Shown piece by piece: positions 45,331 to 52,444 of a stretch of DNA of 64,000 nucleotides. Each line of letters begins with the position of its first letter. Position 1 is the stretch's first letter. The notes under the pieces were generated by a model. It did not search any database and was not told where the DNA came from. It worked only from the letters and a program-made list of their open reading frames with translations. Position numbers and translations under genes: made by a program. The stretch comes from Rikenellaceae bacterium (GTDB lineage: Bacteria > Bacteroidota > Bacteroidia > Bacteroidales > Rikenellaceae): positions 62,001 through 126,000 of the forward strand of contig WRDF01000005.1 of the NCBI GenBank assembly GCA_009783565.1. Reading direction: 5' to 3'.

Positions 45331-46497
45331 TTAGTTTTTCTCGACTTTTATTTTCCCATATTTATTCAGTTGAAATTGGACATTTCCCGCTTTACTAAGA
45401 GTAGACAACATCGTTTCAAAAGTTTCATCGGCGTACATACCACCTATAAACTTCATATCAGCTATGTCACTGTTACCGGCAAGATCAAACTCGACATCGA
45501 ATATGCGGGATATTTTCGCAAGAATTTGTTCAAAAGAAATGCCGTCGAAGCTGATCTCCCCGTCTTTCCATGAAGCGAAGTTCCGGGCATTCACATTCCT
45601 GATTGCGAAATTTCCCGAATCCGGATCGAATCTAGATTGCTGGCCCGGCCTGAGAATCGCTTCTTCGTGAAGATGGGCTATCTGTACTTTCACACTCCCC
45701 GAAACCAGTGTCGTAACAGTGTTTTCATCCGGATAAGTGCTCACATTGAACTGTGTGCCCAAAACGATAGCGGATTGCGATCCCGACTCCACGATAAAAG
45801 GTTTATTATCATCCTTTACGACATCAAAAAACGCCTCCCCCACAAGGCGTACCCGCCTTTCGTCGCCTGTGAAACTCAAAGGATATTCCAAACGGCTGTC
45901 CAAATTGAGCCAGACGGTGCTGCCATCGGCAAATGTAACCCGTTGGACCTCAGACCCGCGCGGTACGATCAACCTATTATAAATGAGTTCTGTTCCTGCA
46001 ACATCGTTATTCAGGTAGAATACTTCGTTGTTCTCCAACAACAACTGCGTGCCGTCTTTCTCAACGAGCTGTGCTCCCGATTGCCACATCACATACCGAG
46101 AGCCATCAGACAATTCAAGGATCGGCATATTATCCGCCCGGGCGATCGTGGATAAGTCATTGACGGGGCTATCGCCCCAATTTTGGAATAACAATACGGC
46201 TACAACAGCTACAGCCGCAGCCGAAACCGACGATGCCCATGCAACGATACGCCGCCGTTTGTTCCGGCTAATTATATTATTTATGGATTTCGCTGCTTCC
46301 TGCGGAGAATATTTCTCTGCTTCGACTATGTCTCGTAAAATGACTTTACCGTCTTTGATATTCTCATAAAACAATTTATTGCGTGGCGATTCGTCAATCC
46401 AACTGTTGAGCAGTCCGGATTCCTCGGACGAGATCGGGATATTCAGCGCGATCCGCGATAATATTTCGGATATTTCTGTCAATTTTATGAATGTCAT
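45331..46497 (-). CDS. FecR-type anti-sigma factor (locus 2)
   Basis: 388 residues. An N-terminal cytoplasmic helical part, basic KRRRIVAW before one membrane helix (about 87-105), FecR domain (PRGSEVQRVTFADGSTVWLN, GDERRVRLVGEAFFDV, VLGTQFNVSTY, LVSGSVKV) and C-terminal STN-like region (FEQILAKISRIFDVEFDL). Same place and strand relative to its sigma and susC genes as in locus 1. Confidence 0.93.
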   Translation of the reverse strand: MTFIKLTEISEILSRIALNIPISSEESGLLNSWIDESPRNKLFYENIKDGKVILRDIVEAEKYSPQEAAKSINNIISRNKRRRIVAWASSVSAAAVAVVAVLLFQNWGDSPVNDLSTIARADNMPILELSDGSRYVMWQSGAQLVEKDGTQLLLENNEVFYLNNDVAGTELIYNRLIVPRGSEVQRVTFADGSTVWLNLDSRLEYPLSFTGDERRVRLVGEAFFDVVKDDNKPFIVESGSQSAIVLGTQFNVSTYPDENTVTTLVSGSVKVQIAHLHEEAILRPGQQSRFDPDSGNFAIRNVNARNFASWKDGEISFDGISFEQILAKISRIFDVEFDLAGNSDIADMKFIGGMYADETFETMLSTLSKAGNVQFQLNKYGKIKVEKN

Positions 46498-46565
46498 AGC
46501 TGTTCTTAGTTTTTAATGTAGGTGTATGAGAAGGGGAAAAGTATATATCGTGAATGAAAAAATCC

Positions 46566-46573
46566 TACATTTG
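46566..46573 (+). promoter_or_regulatory. -7 box of the second ECF sigma gene
   Basis: TACATTTG matches TAnnTTTG and ends 30 bases before the ATG at 46604. No clear -33 TTG was found at the usual spacing. Confidence 0.4.
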
Positions 46574-46603
46574 CAGTAATACCCCACGTCAGATATCGGT
46601 ATA

Positions 46604-47146
46604 ATGGGCGATAAAGAACTGATGCATAATATCGTGCAAGGCGACAGGGAGGCATTCAACCTCTTGACGGTGAAATATTACCCTGCGCTGTTCATGTTTG
46701 CCGAAAGCATAATCCCGGGAAAAGATGCCGCGAAGGACATCGTCCAGGAGGCATTCGTATATCTGTGGGAAAAGCGTAAAAAGCTGACGGATGTTATATC
46801 TGTGAAAAATTATCTCTATACGGCGGTGCGTAACTATTGCTATATCCATCTGCGCAGTTCGAAACTACGCGCCAATTTGCCTGCCGGCAATATGACGGTC
46901 CAGGAGGAAGACATCCATTATAATTACGTGAGGGCCGAGACCATACGCCTGCTCTCTGCCGCTATCGATACCCTGCCATCCCGCACGGCCGAGGTAATCA
47001 GGCTGACCTTGGAGGGATTACGGCAGGAAAAGATCGCCGAGTCCATGAATATAACCGTCGCTACGGTAAAACTGCTCAAAGCTCGTGGAATTATCCGGCT
47101 TCGGGAGCTGTTAGGCTCGACTTACAACTGGCTTTTCATGCTTTAG
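46604..47146 (+). CDS. ECF-type RNA polymerase sigma factor (locus 2)
   Basis: 180 residues. Region 2: EAFNLLTVKYYPALFMFAES, KDAAKDIVQEAFVYLWEKR. Region 4: LPSRTAEVIRLTLEGLRQEK, MNITVATVKLLKARGI. Divergent from fecR. It belongs to the same family as the locus 1 sigma factor but is not a close copy. Confidence 0.94.
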   Translation: MGDKELMHNIVQGDREAFNLLTVKYYPALFMFAESIIPGKDAAKDIVQEAFVYLWEKRKKLTDVISVKNYLYTAVRNYCYIHLRSSKLRANLPAGNMTVQEEDIHYNYVRAETIRLLSAAIDTLPSRTAEVIRLTLEGLRQEKIAESMNITVATVKLLKARGIIRLRELLGSTYNWLFML

Positions 47147-47177
47147 TATTATCCGTTAATTTAGGATCGAGATAACA

Positions 47178-47595
47178 TCAAGACTTTTTGCTTTCCTCAT
47201 ACTGCCTATACCAGTACGTGGCATCCTGTTTCCATTTACGGTATTCGTGTATGTAGTATCCGGCGAGGAAGGCGGACAGGAGGGTGATAGCTCACATCAC
47301 GATATACCAAACCAGGCCTCTGGACGGGCGTTTGACCTTTTTGAGCTTGCGCTCCATTTCATGGATGAAATAACGGTTCAACTGCTCGAATCGCTCTGTA
47401 TCGATCGGGATGCGCCTTTCGTACAGAATTGCCTACGCTTTCTCTGACTTTGGTAGTAGTTTCGTTGTTTATACGGGAAATCTCCCTCATCCGGTCTATC
47501 TGTCCAAAGAGTATGTGGTCTGCCGTTTCACGGGAAACATCCTCTTTCCCCGCGAATTTGTTCCGGCGCTTGGCCGGTTTACCGTTGTCGTCCAT
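47178..47595 (-). pseudogene. decayed mobilization-associated membrane protein gene
   Basis: Reads MDDNGKPAKRRNKFAG through VRESVGNSVRKA in one frame. The sense then continues in another frame (IPIDTERFEQLNRYFIHEME, KKVKRPSRGLVWYIVM) after a one-base shift near 47400-47435. An in-frame stop at 47292-47294 interrupts a membrane helix, after which AITLLSAFLAGYYIHEYRKW and a short tail finish at the stop at 47178. So at least one frameshift and one nonsense mutation break a protein of about 138 residues with one helix. It overlaps the gene upstream by 17 bases, as genes following relaxases often do. Family identity is uncertain; mobilization context is inferred. Confidence 0.6.
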
Positions 47596-47953
47596 AACTT
47601 CTCTTTTTACGTTTCTTATTTTTAAGGGTTAAATCATTCTGATTATCGTCTCCCGGATAGCCGTGTCCGTTCGGAGTAAATAGATCGGACAATAGCGAGC
47701 CTATACCTGTACTGAGGGAGTGGGATGGTTGATAGCTGGCTGTGCTGTGGTCATTCGAGTGCTGAACCTGCTGTGATTGGCTCGGCTCCTGTGAAAGGGG
47801 AAAGTTTTTGGCTATCGAGTGCAGAAAGTGAGTTACATCCGCTTGCCCTTTCTGTTGCTGAATCTTAAAACTCGCATAGTAGAACTTCAGAATCGCTACA
47901 TCCGAAGTTTTCAAAAAATTATCGTTATACAACTTGCGATACTTGTCTTGCAT
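47579..47953 (-). pseudogene. probable relaxase C-terminal remnant
   Basis: 124 residues from the ATG at 47953; the frame stays open and coding-like for about 15 more codons upstream (SLILQANLIISAM) before a stop, with no ATG, which suggests a missing front. It starts with a helical stretch (DKYRKLYNDNFLKTSDV), then a glutamine/serine-rich linker, then a GIGSLLSDLF and lysine/arginine-rich end. That order resembles the C-terminal tails of Bacteroidota MobB-type relaxases. None of the relaxase catalytic motifs are present. Could instead be a small intact gene of unknown role. Confidence 0.45.
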
Positions 47954-48076
47954 GGCCGAAATAATCAAATTCGCCTGTAAAATCAGCGAATTCCCTTTGG
48001 TTTAATCATATTTGATATGATTTTCTATCGGCGAGGACAAGACTGGGCAAAACCCAATTTGCAACACAACAAAAAG

Positions 48077-48112
48077 AAAACACCTGGCAATCGATTGATT
48101 GTCAGGTGTTTT
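48077..48112 (-). terminator. intrinsic terminator of tRNA-Asp
   Basis: Read on the minus strand, AAAACACCTG and CAGGTGTTTT plus inner CAATC/GATTG arms form a long stem with one mismatch and a 4-base loop, followed by CTTTTTG. It begins right at the encoded CCA end of the tRNA. Confidence 0.85.
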
Positions 48113-48188
48113 GGCGGTATGGACGGGACTCGAACCCGCGACCCCCTGCGTGACAGGCAGGTATTCTAACCAACTGAACTACCACACC
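48112..48188 (-). tRNA. tRNA-Asp (GTC)
   Basis: The 77-base minus-strand sequence folds as a cloverleaf: acceptor GGTGTGG/CCATACC with one G-U pair, D-arm with AGTTGGTTAGA, anticodon stem CCTGC/GCAGG around CTGTCAC (anticodon GTC, aspartate), T-loop GGTTCGAGTCC and discriminator G followed by an encoded CCA. Its 3' side abuts the mobilization remnants, a common integration position. Confidence 0.96.
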
Positions 48189-48282
48189 GTTTTTATGTGC
48201 AATACAACTTTACAAAGAAAACTCGATTGCGATGCAAAAGTAATCAAAATTCCGGAATCTGCAAAAATTTCGCAGACAAATA

Positions 48283-48819
48283 TCATCTTTTCTCGAATAT
48301 CGAAAAATGAACGTTCCCGTAACTCCTTGACTGTATGAACAAAGGATGTGCCGAGTAATCCGCACCACGTGCATGTTCGAGAATAAACAGTCCGCCCGAA
48401 ACTAAAATATCGTTCCCTAAGGCCAGGCCTGTCAATTCTTCGCTACAAGCCAAGTCGTACGGCGGATCGGCAAATATCAAATCGAATTGCTGAGGGGTCG
48501 CCCGCAAATATCGTAACGCATTAGCCTTCACCGCATGGAAATTTGCGAAACCAAGCTCACAGGCCATACGTTTAATATAGGTGAAATGAACGGTGTTGAT
48601 TTCGACAGCGGTGACACTCGCCGCGCCACGCGATGCGAATTCATAACCGATCGATCCCGTGCCGGCAAAGAGGTCGAGTACACGCAGCCCCTCGAAATCG
48701 ACGAGATTGCCGAGCACGTTAAAGAGGTTTTCTTTCGCGAAATCGGTCGTCGGCCGCGCCCTCAGGTTGCGCGGCGGCTCGATGATGCGCCCCTTATGTG
48801 TACCGCTGATTATTCGCAT
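48283..48819 (-). CDS. rsmD: 16S rRNA (guanine(966)-N2)-methyltransferase RsmD
   Basis: 178 residues. MRIISGTHKGRIIEPP is the family start, ARPTTDFAKENLFNVL the substrate-binding segment, VLDLFAGTGSIGYEFASRGA the SAM-binding loop and IFADPPYD the catalytic (N/D)PPY motif. It methylates G966 of 16S rRNA during small-subunit assembly. The first 22 bases of the gene (48797-48818) are duplicated at 48883-48904, just upstream, flanking an inserted palindromic repeat. Confidence 0.95.
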   Translation of the reverse strand: MRIISGTHKGRIIEPPRNLRARPTTDFAKENLFNVLGNLVDFEGLRVLDLFAGTGSIGYEFASRGAASVTAVEINTVHFTYIKRMACELGFANFHAVKANALRYLRATPQQFDLIFADPPYDLACSEELTGLALGNDILVSGGLFILEHARGADYSAHPLFIQSRSYGNVHFSIFEKR

Positions 48820-48904
48820 TTCATTTCACAACGTACTACGATCGGCAGACTTTCCCCGCCCCCATTCAAAAACACGCGCGCGTGTGTACCGCTGATTATT
48901 CGCA
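48797..48904. repeat. 22-bp direct duplication of the rsmD start flanking a palindrome
   Basis: TGTGTACCGCTGATTATTCG plus CA occurs at 48797-48818 (rsmD codons 1-8, minus strand) and again at 48883-48904. The 64 bases between them end in the palindrome ACACGCGCGCGTGT (48872-48885). The upstream copy would start with GTG instead of ATG and reads into an unrelated short peptide, so 48819 remains the better start. Confidence 0.75.
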
Positions 48905-48927
48905 CGCGCGGATGTTTTAGATGATAC

Positions 48928-48960
48928 TCATCCGGCAGGCTGGAAAACACGCGCGCGTGT
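48928..48960. repeat. CCGGCAGGCTGG + ACACGCGCGCGTGT element inside a gene end
   Basis: TCATCCGGCAGGCTGGAAAA followed by the 14-bp palindrome at 48947-48960. The same two-part unit, in either orientation, is found at 51830-51860 and 55741-55769. Here it encodes the end of the DUF3822 protein. Confidence 0.75.
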
Positions 48961-49683
48961 AAATCGCTTGCGCAGAAACTTTGCGACCGCCGCCGCATCC
49001 GTACCATGCACGAACAGCGGCGATGACGCAGCATCGAGCAACCCTGCCCCGGCAAGCGTACATGCATAGTAAAGTATATCCGCCGCAGAGGCAAAAGGCA
49101 ACACTTCGCAGTACTGCCACCGTCCATCGTCCGCACACTGCACGGTTATGTAAACATTATGCGGCGTGAGGTATAACGTAGCGAAACTGTGTTCCGCCGT
49201 CTTTTTTTTACCCCTGACGGCCGAAGCAGCCGATGCCGCAATTTCGCCCATGACCTCGAAAGGCGATGCAAACCTTACGCGTGGGCCGAAAAGTTCACCG
49301 AACGCATCCACCGCCTCGCCATCGCAAACTATGATCGAGACTGCCTCTTCATCACCCGCCGTAAATTCGCATACGACAACCCGCTCAGTCGCCGCGAGTG
49401 TCATGTTGTTAAGCCTTAAATAGTCGACCACGCGCGCGCTGTCGAACAGCACGGCGGGAACGATCACCGTCTTACCGGCATCGACGATCACCCGCACTGC
49501 CACGTCATCCGCACCGCCACGCCGCCGTCCTTTACTCATATATCTTGCTACGGCGGCGCGAATGTTCGCGCCCATGCCGAACTCCGCATCGAAACCCACC
49601 GTGACCTCGCGAGAGCCGTCTCCCCGCCAAAAAGAAAGTCCATCCGGCGATAACCGGATGGACAGCAGGCGAGCCTGTTTCAT
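48928..49683 (-). CDS. DUF3822-family protein
   Basis: 251 residues from the ATG at 49683 (MKQARLLSIRLSPDGLSFW); an eight-codon extension upstream looks non-conserved. An actin/ASKHA-like pattern of strands (VIVPAVLFDSARVVDYLRL, NVYITVQCADDGRWQYCEVL) fits DUF3822, a Bacteroidota protein found next to rsmD. Function unknown. The last ten residues (TRARVFQPAG) and the stop codon are encoded by the palindromic repeat at 48928-48960, so the natural C-terminus has been replaced or extended by the repeat. Confidence 0.82.
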   Translation of the reverse strand: MKQARLLSIRLSPDGLSFWRGDGSREVTVGFDAEFGMGANIRAAVARYMSKGRRRGGADDVAVRVIVDAGKTVIVPAVLFDSARVVDYLRLNNMTLAATERVVVCEFTAGDEEAVSIIVCDGEAVDAFGELFGPRVRFASPFEVMGEIAASAASAVRGKKKTAEHSFATLYLTPHNVYITVQCADDGRWQYCEVLPFASAADILYYACTLAGAGLLDAASSPLFVHGTDAAAVAKFLRKRFTRARVFQPAG

Positions 49684-49725
49684 AGTATTTCGACTGGACG
49701 ATGGCATCTACGCGTGCGCGGAGGC

Positions 49726-50358
49726 CTACTCCGGTCTGTTGAGAGCTTCGTTCGTCGCCGTGCGCAAATCGCCCACCTTGATGCCCGGATACAGGTTACG
49801 GGTGTTCATCTGGTCATCTATCAGGTTATCCACCATCTGGCGGTCCATATCGTGCAGGAAGAAATTGAACGGCGCGCGCAACTCGAACACCGGCACTATT
49901 ATCCGCGTCTCCGTCGTTACGAAACCCGTTTCAAGGAAGAATCGTTTGTTTTCCGAGTGCGGAATGATCGGCAATTGATGCACCTGCTGGGGCGTGAGCC
50001 GTCGCGGCGAGAAAATGGTGTCGATGACCGCGACGCGCGTCTCTTCCTGATACACCAACCCGCGGGCGACAGCCACCGAGTCGTCGAGCGACCCGACAGA
50101 ACGGATCACCGTGATCGAATCGTGAAGAATAAAGTAGATCAGCTCATTGAAATCGTCTGTGAAATTGCCATACATGGAGCGGAATGCACGTTGCGCTGCG
50201 CGTATATCGCGTGCATTCTGGATGACATCCGCTTCGCGGCGGCTCACTTCCCTGTCGAACTGGATCGGCTTGTTTATCGAGGCTATCAGCCACCATGCCA
50301 GACCGACGATCGCAAGGAATAAAAAAATCTGTATCCCTATTAGTAACGGTTTTTTCAT
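49726..50358 (-). CDS. conserved hypothetical single-helix membrane protein
   Basis: 210 residues from the ATG at 50358, which gives MKKPLLIGIQIFLFLAIVGL and a signal anchor at about 5-23. The rest is soluble, with a helix VIQNARDIRAAQRAFRSMYG of the type seen after pilin-like anchors and a beta-rich C-terminal part (RIIVPVFELRAPFNFFLHD). I do not recognise a named family. It lies between DUF3822 and the divergent helicase gene; 55 bases separate the two divergent starts. Confidence 0.75.
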   Translation of the reverse strand: MKKPLLIGIQIFLFLAIVGLAWWLIASINKPIQFDREVSRREADVIQNARDIRAAQRAFRSMYGNFTDDFNELIYFILHDSITVIRSVGSLDDSVAVARGLVYQEETRVAVIDTIFSPRRLTPQQVHQLPIIPHSENKRFFLETGFVTTETRIIVPVFELRAPFNFFLHDMDRQMVDNLIDDQMNTRNLYPGIKVGDLRTATNEALNRPE

Positions 50359-50413
50359 TTCGTTTTTATGGGTTAAATTTGTGTCTGCAATCACAAGATA
50401 ATCGCACCGAAAA

Positions 50414-51829
50414 ATGTTGAACGACTTTCTCGCGAGCCAAATTTACAAAAGTTTTGGATTCGCTCCAACTTTTGGGCAAAAAAAAACGATAGAAAAGATT
50501 TCGGCGTGGCTTGCCGACCCTGAGGACGGTTCGATATTCCTTCTGAACGGCTATGCCGGAACAGGCAAGACGACCCTTATTGCGGCCCTTGTAGCGGCGC
50601 TTAAAGAACTGAAAATCAGCTTCGTACTTCTTGCCCCTACGGGGCGTGCGGCGAAAGTCGTCGCACAATATACCGGCGAAAAATCGAGCACCATACATAA
50701 AAAAATATATCGGCAAAAGAGTTCGGACATCGATGCAGGTTTCGCGCTCGATTTCAACAAAGATACCGACACCTTATATATAGTTGACGAGGGGTCGATG
50801 ATCGGCGATACGGGCAGCGGCAGCGACCGGCTTTTCGGCACGGGCAGCCTGCTCGAAGACCTGGTGAGCTATGTACGCGCCGGCAAGCGGTGTCGGCTGC
50901 TCGTCGCGGGCGACGAGGCGCAGCTACCGCCCATCGGGCATGATTTCAGCCCCGCGCTCGACGTGGCGCTGATGTCGCGCTATGGAACGGTGGAGAGCAG
51001 TTCGCTCGACGAGGTGGTGCGTCAGCAGGCCGAGTCGGGCATACTGTTCAACGCCACTCTGGTGCGCTGCATGATCGAGGCGCAGATCTACGAGCCGCCG
51101 TTGTTTCGCACCGACGGTTTCACCGATGTACGTCGCATCGAGGGCGGCGAATTTCTCGAAGAAATAGAGGGGTGTTACTCTCGATACGGGCGCGACCAAA
51201 CGATCGTGATCACGCGCTCGAACAAACGCGCCGGACGGTTCAACGAGGCCGTCCGCCGCCATGTGCTCGGTGCGGAAGACGAAATAGAGTCGGGCGATAT
51301 GCTGATGGTCGTGCGCAATAATTATTCTCACAAAGACGACGAACGTATCGATTTCATCGCCAACGGCGATACGGCGCGCCTCACGCGCATCCGGCGTTTC
51401 GAGAATATTTACGGTTTCCGATTCGCCGAGGCGCGGCTCGAATTTCCCGACTACGACGATGTGGAAATCGAGGGCAAAGTGCTGTTAGATACGCTCGCTG
51501 CCGATACCCCGTCGCTCTCGCGCGAGGATGGCAGCCGGCTGTTCTACGCCATTGCTGAGGATTATCCCGAAATAAAAAATCGGGCAAAACGCAACAAGCT
51601 GGTGATGGAAAGTCCTTATTATAATGCGTTGCAGGTGAAATTCGCCTACGCCGTGACATGCCACAAAGCACAGGGCGGACAGTGGAGCGCAGTGTTCATC
51701 GACCGCATGTTATTCGGCGACGAGCCGATGTCGCGCGACCTGATGCGCTGGCTCTACACGGCCATCACGCGTGCAACCGAGCGGCTCTATTTCGTAAATT
51801 TCGACGAACGGTTTTTCGAGCACATATAG
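50414..51829 (+). CDS. RecD/Dda-like superfamily 1 DNA helicase
   Basis: 471 residues. Walker A GYAGTGKTT (46-54), motif Ia LAPTGRAAKV, motif II IVDEGSMIGD, motif III LLVAGDEAQLPPIG, and the C-terminal UvrD_C_2 signature VTCHKAQGGQW with YTAITRATERLYFV. Shorter than RecD2 and lacking its N-terminal helix-hairpin-helix part, closer to phage Dda type. Unwinds DNA 5' to 3' in repair or recombination by family knowledge. The stop codon is followed at once by the palindromic repeats at 51830. Confidence 0.88.
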   Translation: MLNDFLASQIYKSFGFAPTFGQKKTIEKISAWLADPEDGSIFLLNGYAGTGKTTLIAALVAALKELKISFVLLAPTGRAAKVVAQYTGEKSSTIHKKIYRQKSSDIDAGFALDFNKDTDTLYIVDEGSMIGDTGSGSDRLFGTGSLLEDLVSYVRAGKRCRLLVAGDEAQLPPIGHDFSPALDVALMSRYGTVESSSLDEVVRQQAESGILFNATLVRCMIEAQIYEPPLFRTDGFTDVRRIEGGEFLEEIEGCYSRYGRDQTIVITRSNKRAGRFNEAVRRHVLGAEDEIESGDMLMVVRNNYSHKDDERIDFIANGDTARLTRIRRFENIYGFRFAEARLEFPDYDDVEIEGKVLLDTLAADTPSLSREDGSRLFYAIAEDYPEIKNRAKRNKLVMESPYYNALQVKFAYAVTCHKAQGGQWSAVFIDRMLFGDEPMSRDLMRWLYTAITRATERLYFVNFDERFFEHI

Positions 51830-51978
51830 TGTGTTTTCCAGCCTGCCGCACGCGCGCGTGTTTTATTGCCTGCCGGATGATTGTCATTGGAGGTTGCGGG
51901 TCAAGCCCGCAATGACAAAGCCGGAAAAACACACGCGTGTGTCTCGTCGCGCCTCGCGCGCTCGCTCGGGATGACAAA
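51830..51978. repeat. composite palindromic repeat cluster after the helicase gene
   Basis: In order: TTTTCCAGCCTGCC (from 51833), palindrome CACGCGCGCGTG (51849-51860), TTGCCTGCCGGATGA, hairpin with TGTCATT...AATGACA ends (51882-51917), CCGGAAAA with palindrome ACACACGCGTGTGT (51929-51942), and a fragment TCGTCGCGC...CTCGGGATGACA matching the right end of the 109-bp elements. It fills the 168-base gap between two convergent genes. No other feature is seen there. Confidence 0.7.
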
Positions 51979-51997
51979 GAGTAATCGCAGCTATCTG

Positions 51998-52438
51998 CTA
52001 CAAACAATTCTCTTCCGGAATCTGGACTGTTTCGATACCTACACGGCGCAGCAGGTCGAGGCCGTCTGCCGAGTGATAGGAATCGCAGTAGACAACGCGG
52101 ATGATGCCTGCCTGTATAATGAGTTTCGCGCACTCGATGCAAGGCATGGCAGTTATGTAGAGCGTCGCGCCCTCGCTGCTGTTGGCGCTTTTGGCCACTT
52201 TGGTTATCGCATTGGCCTCGGCGTGCAGGACATAAGGCTTTGTCGCGCCGTGTTCATCCTCGCACAGGTTCTCGAAACCGGCCGGTGTCCCGTTATAACC
52301 GTCCGAAATGATCATCTTGTCCTTGACGATCAGCGCTCCCACCTTGCGGCGCACACAGTATGAATTCTCGGCCCAGATGCGTGCCATGCGTATGTAGCGG
52401 ATGTCTAACTGCCGCTGTTTTTCCTCGTAGTAGCCCAT
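51998..52438 (-). CDS. deoxycytidylate deaminase
   Basis: 146 residues. Zinc-binding HAE (H72, E74) and PCIEC (C100, C103) with the RKVGALIVKD and GYNGTPAGFENL segments of dCMP deaminases (ComEB type). It converts dCMP to dUMP for thymidylate synthesis, in the cytosol. It starts 6 bases from the stop of the double-thioredoxin gene upstream, so they are probably cotranscribed. Confidence 0.93.
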   Translation of the reverse strand: MGYYEEKQRQLDIRYIRMARIWAENSYCVRRKVGALIVKDKMIISDGYNGTPAGFENLCEDEHGATKPYVLHAEANAITKVAKSANSSEGATLYITAMPCIECAKLIIQAGIIRVVYCDSYHSADGLDLLRRVGIETVQIPEENCL

Positions 52439-52444
52439 GCTTTA

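Noticed and set aside
20597-46497. Polysaccharide utilization loci
   Set aside because: SusC and SusD are present twice, but there is no glycoside hydrolase, lyase, esterase or sulfatase near them.
48810-49136. 108-residue minus-strand frame containing the duplicated rsmD start
   Set aside because: Runs antiphase through DUF3822 and consists largely of repeat sequence; explained by the 22-bp duplication.
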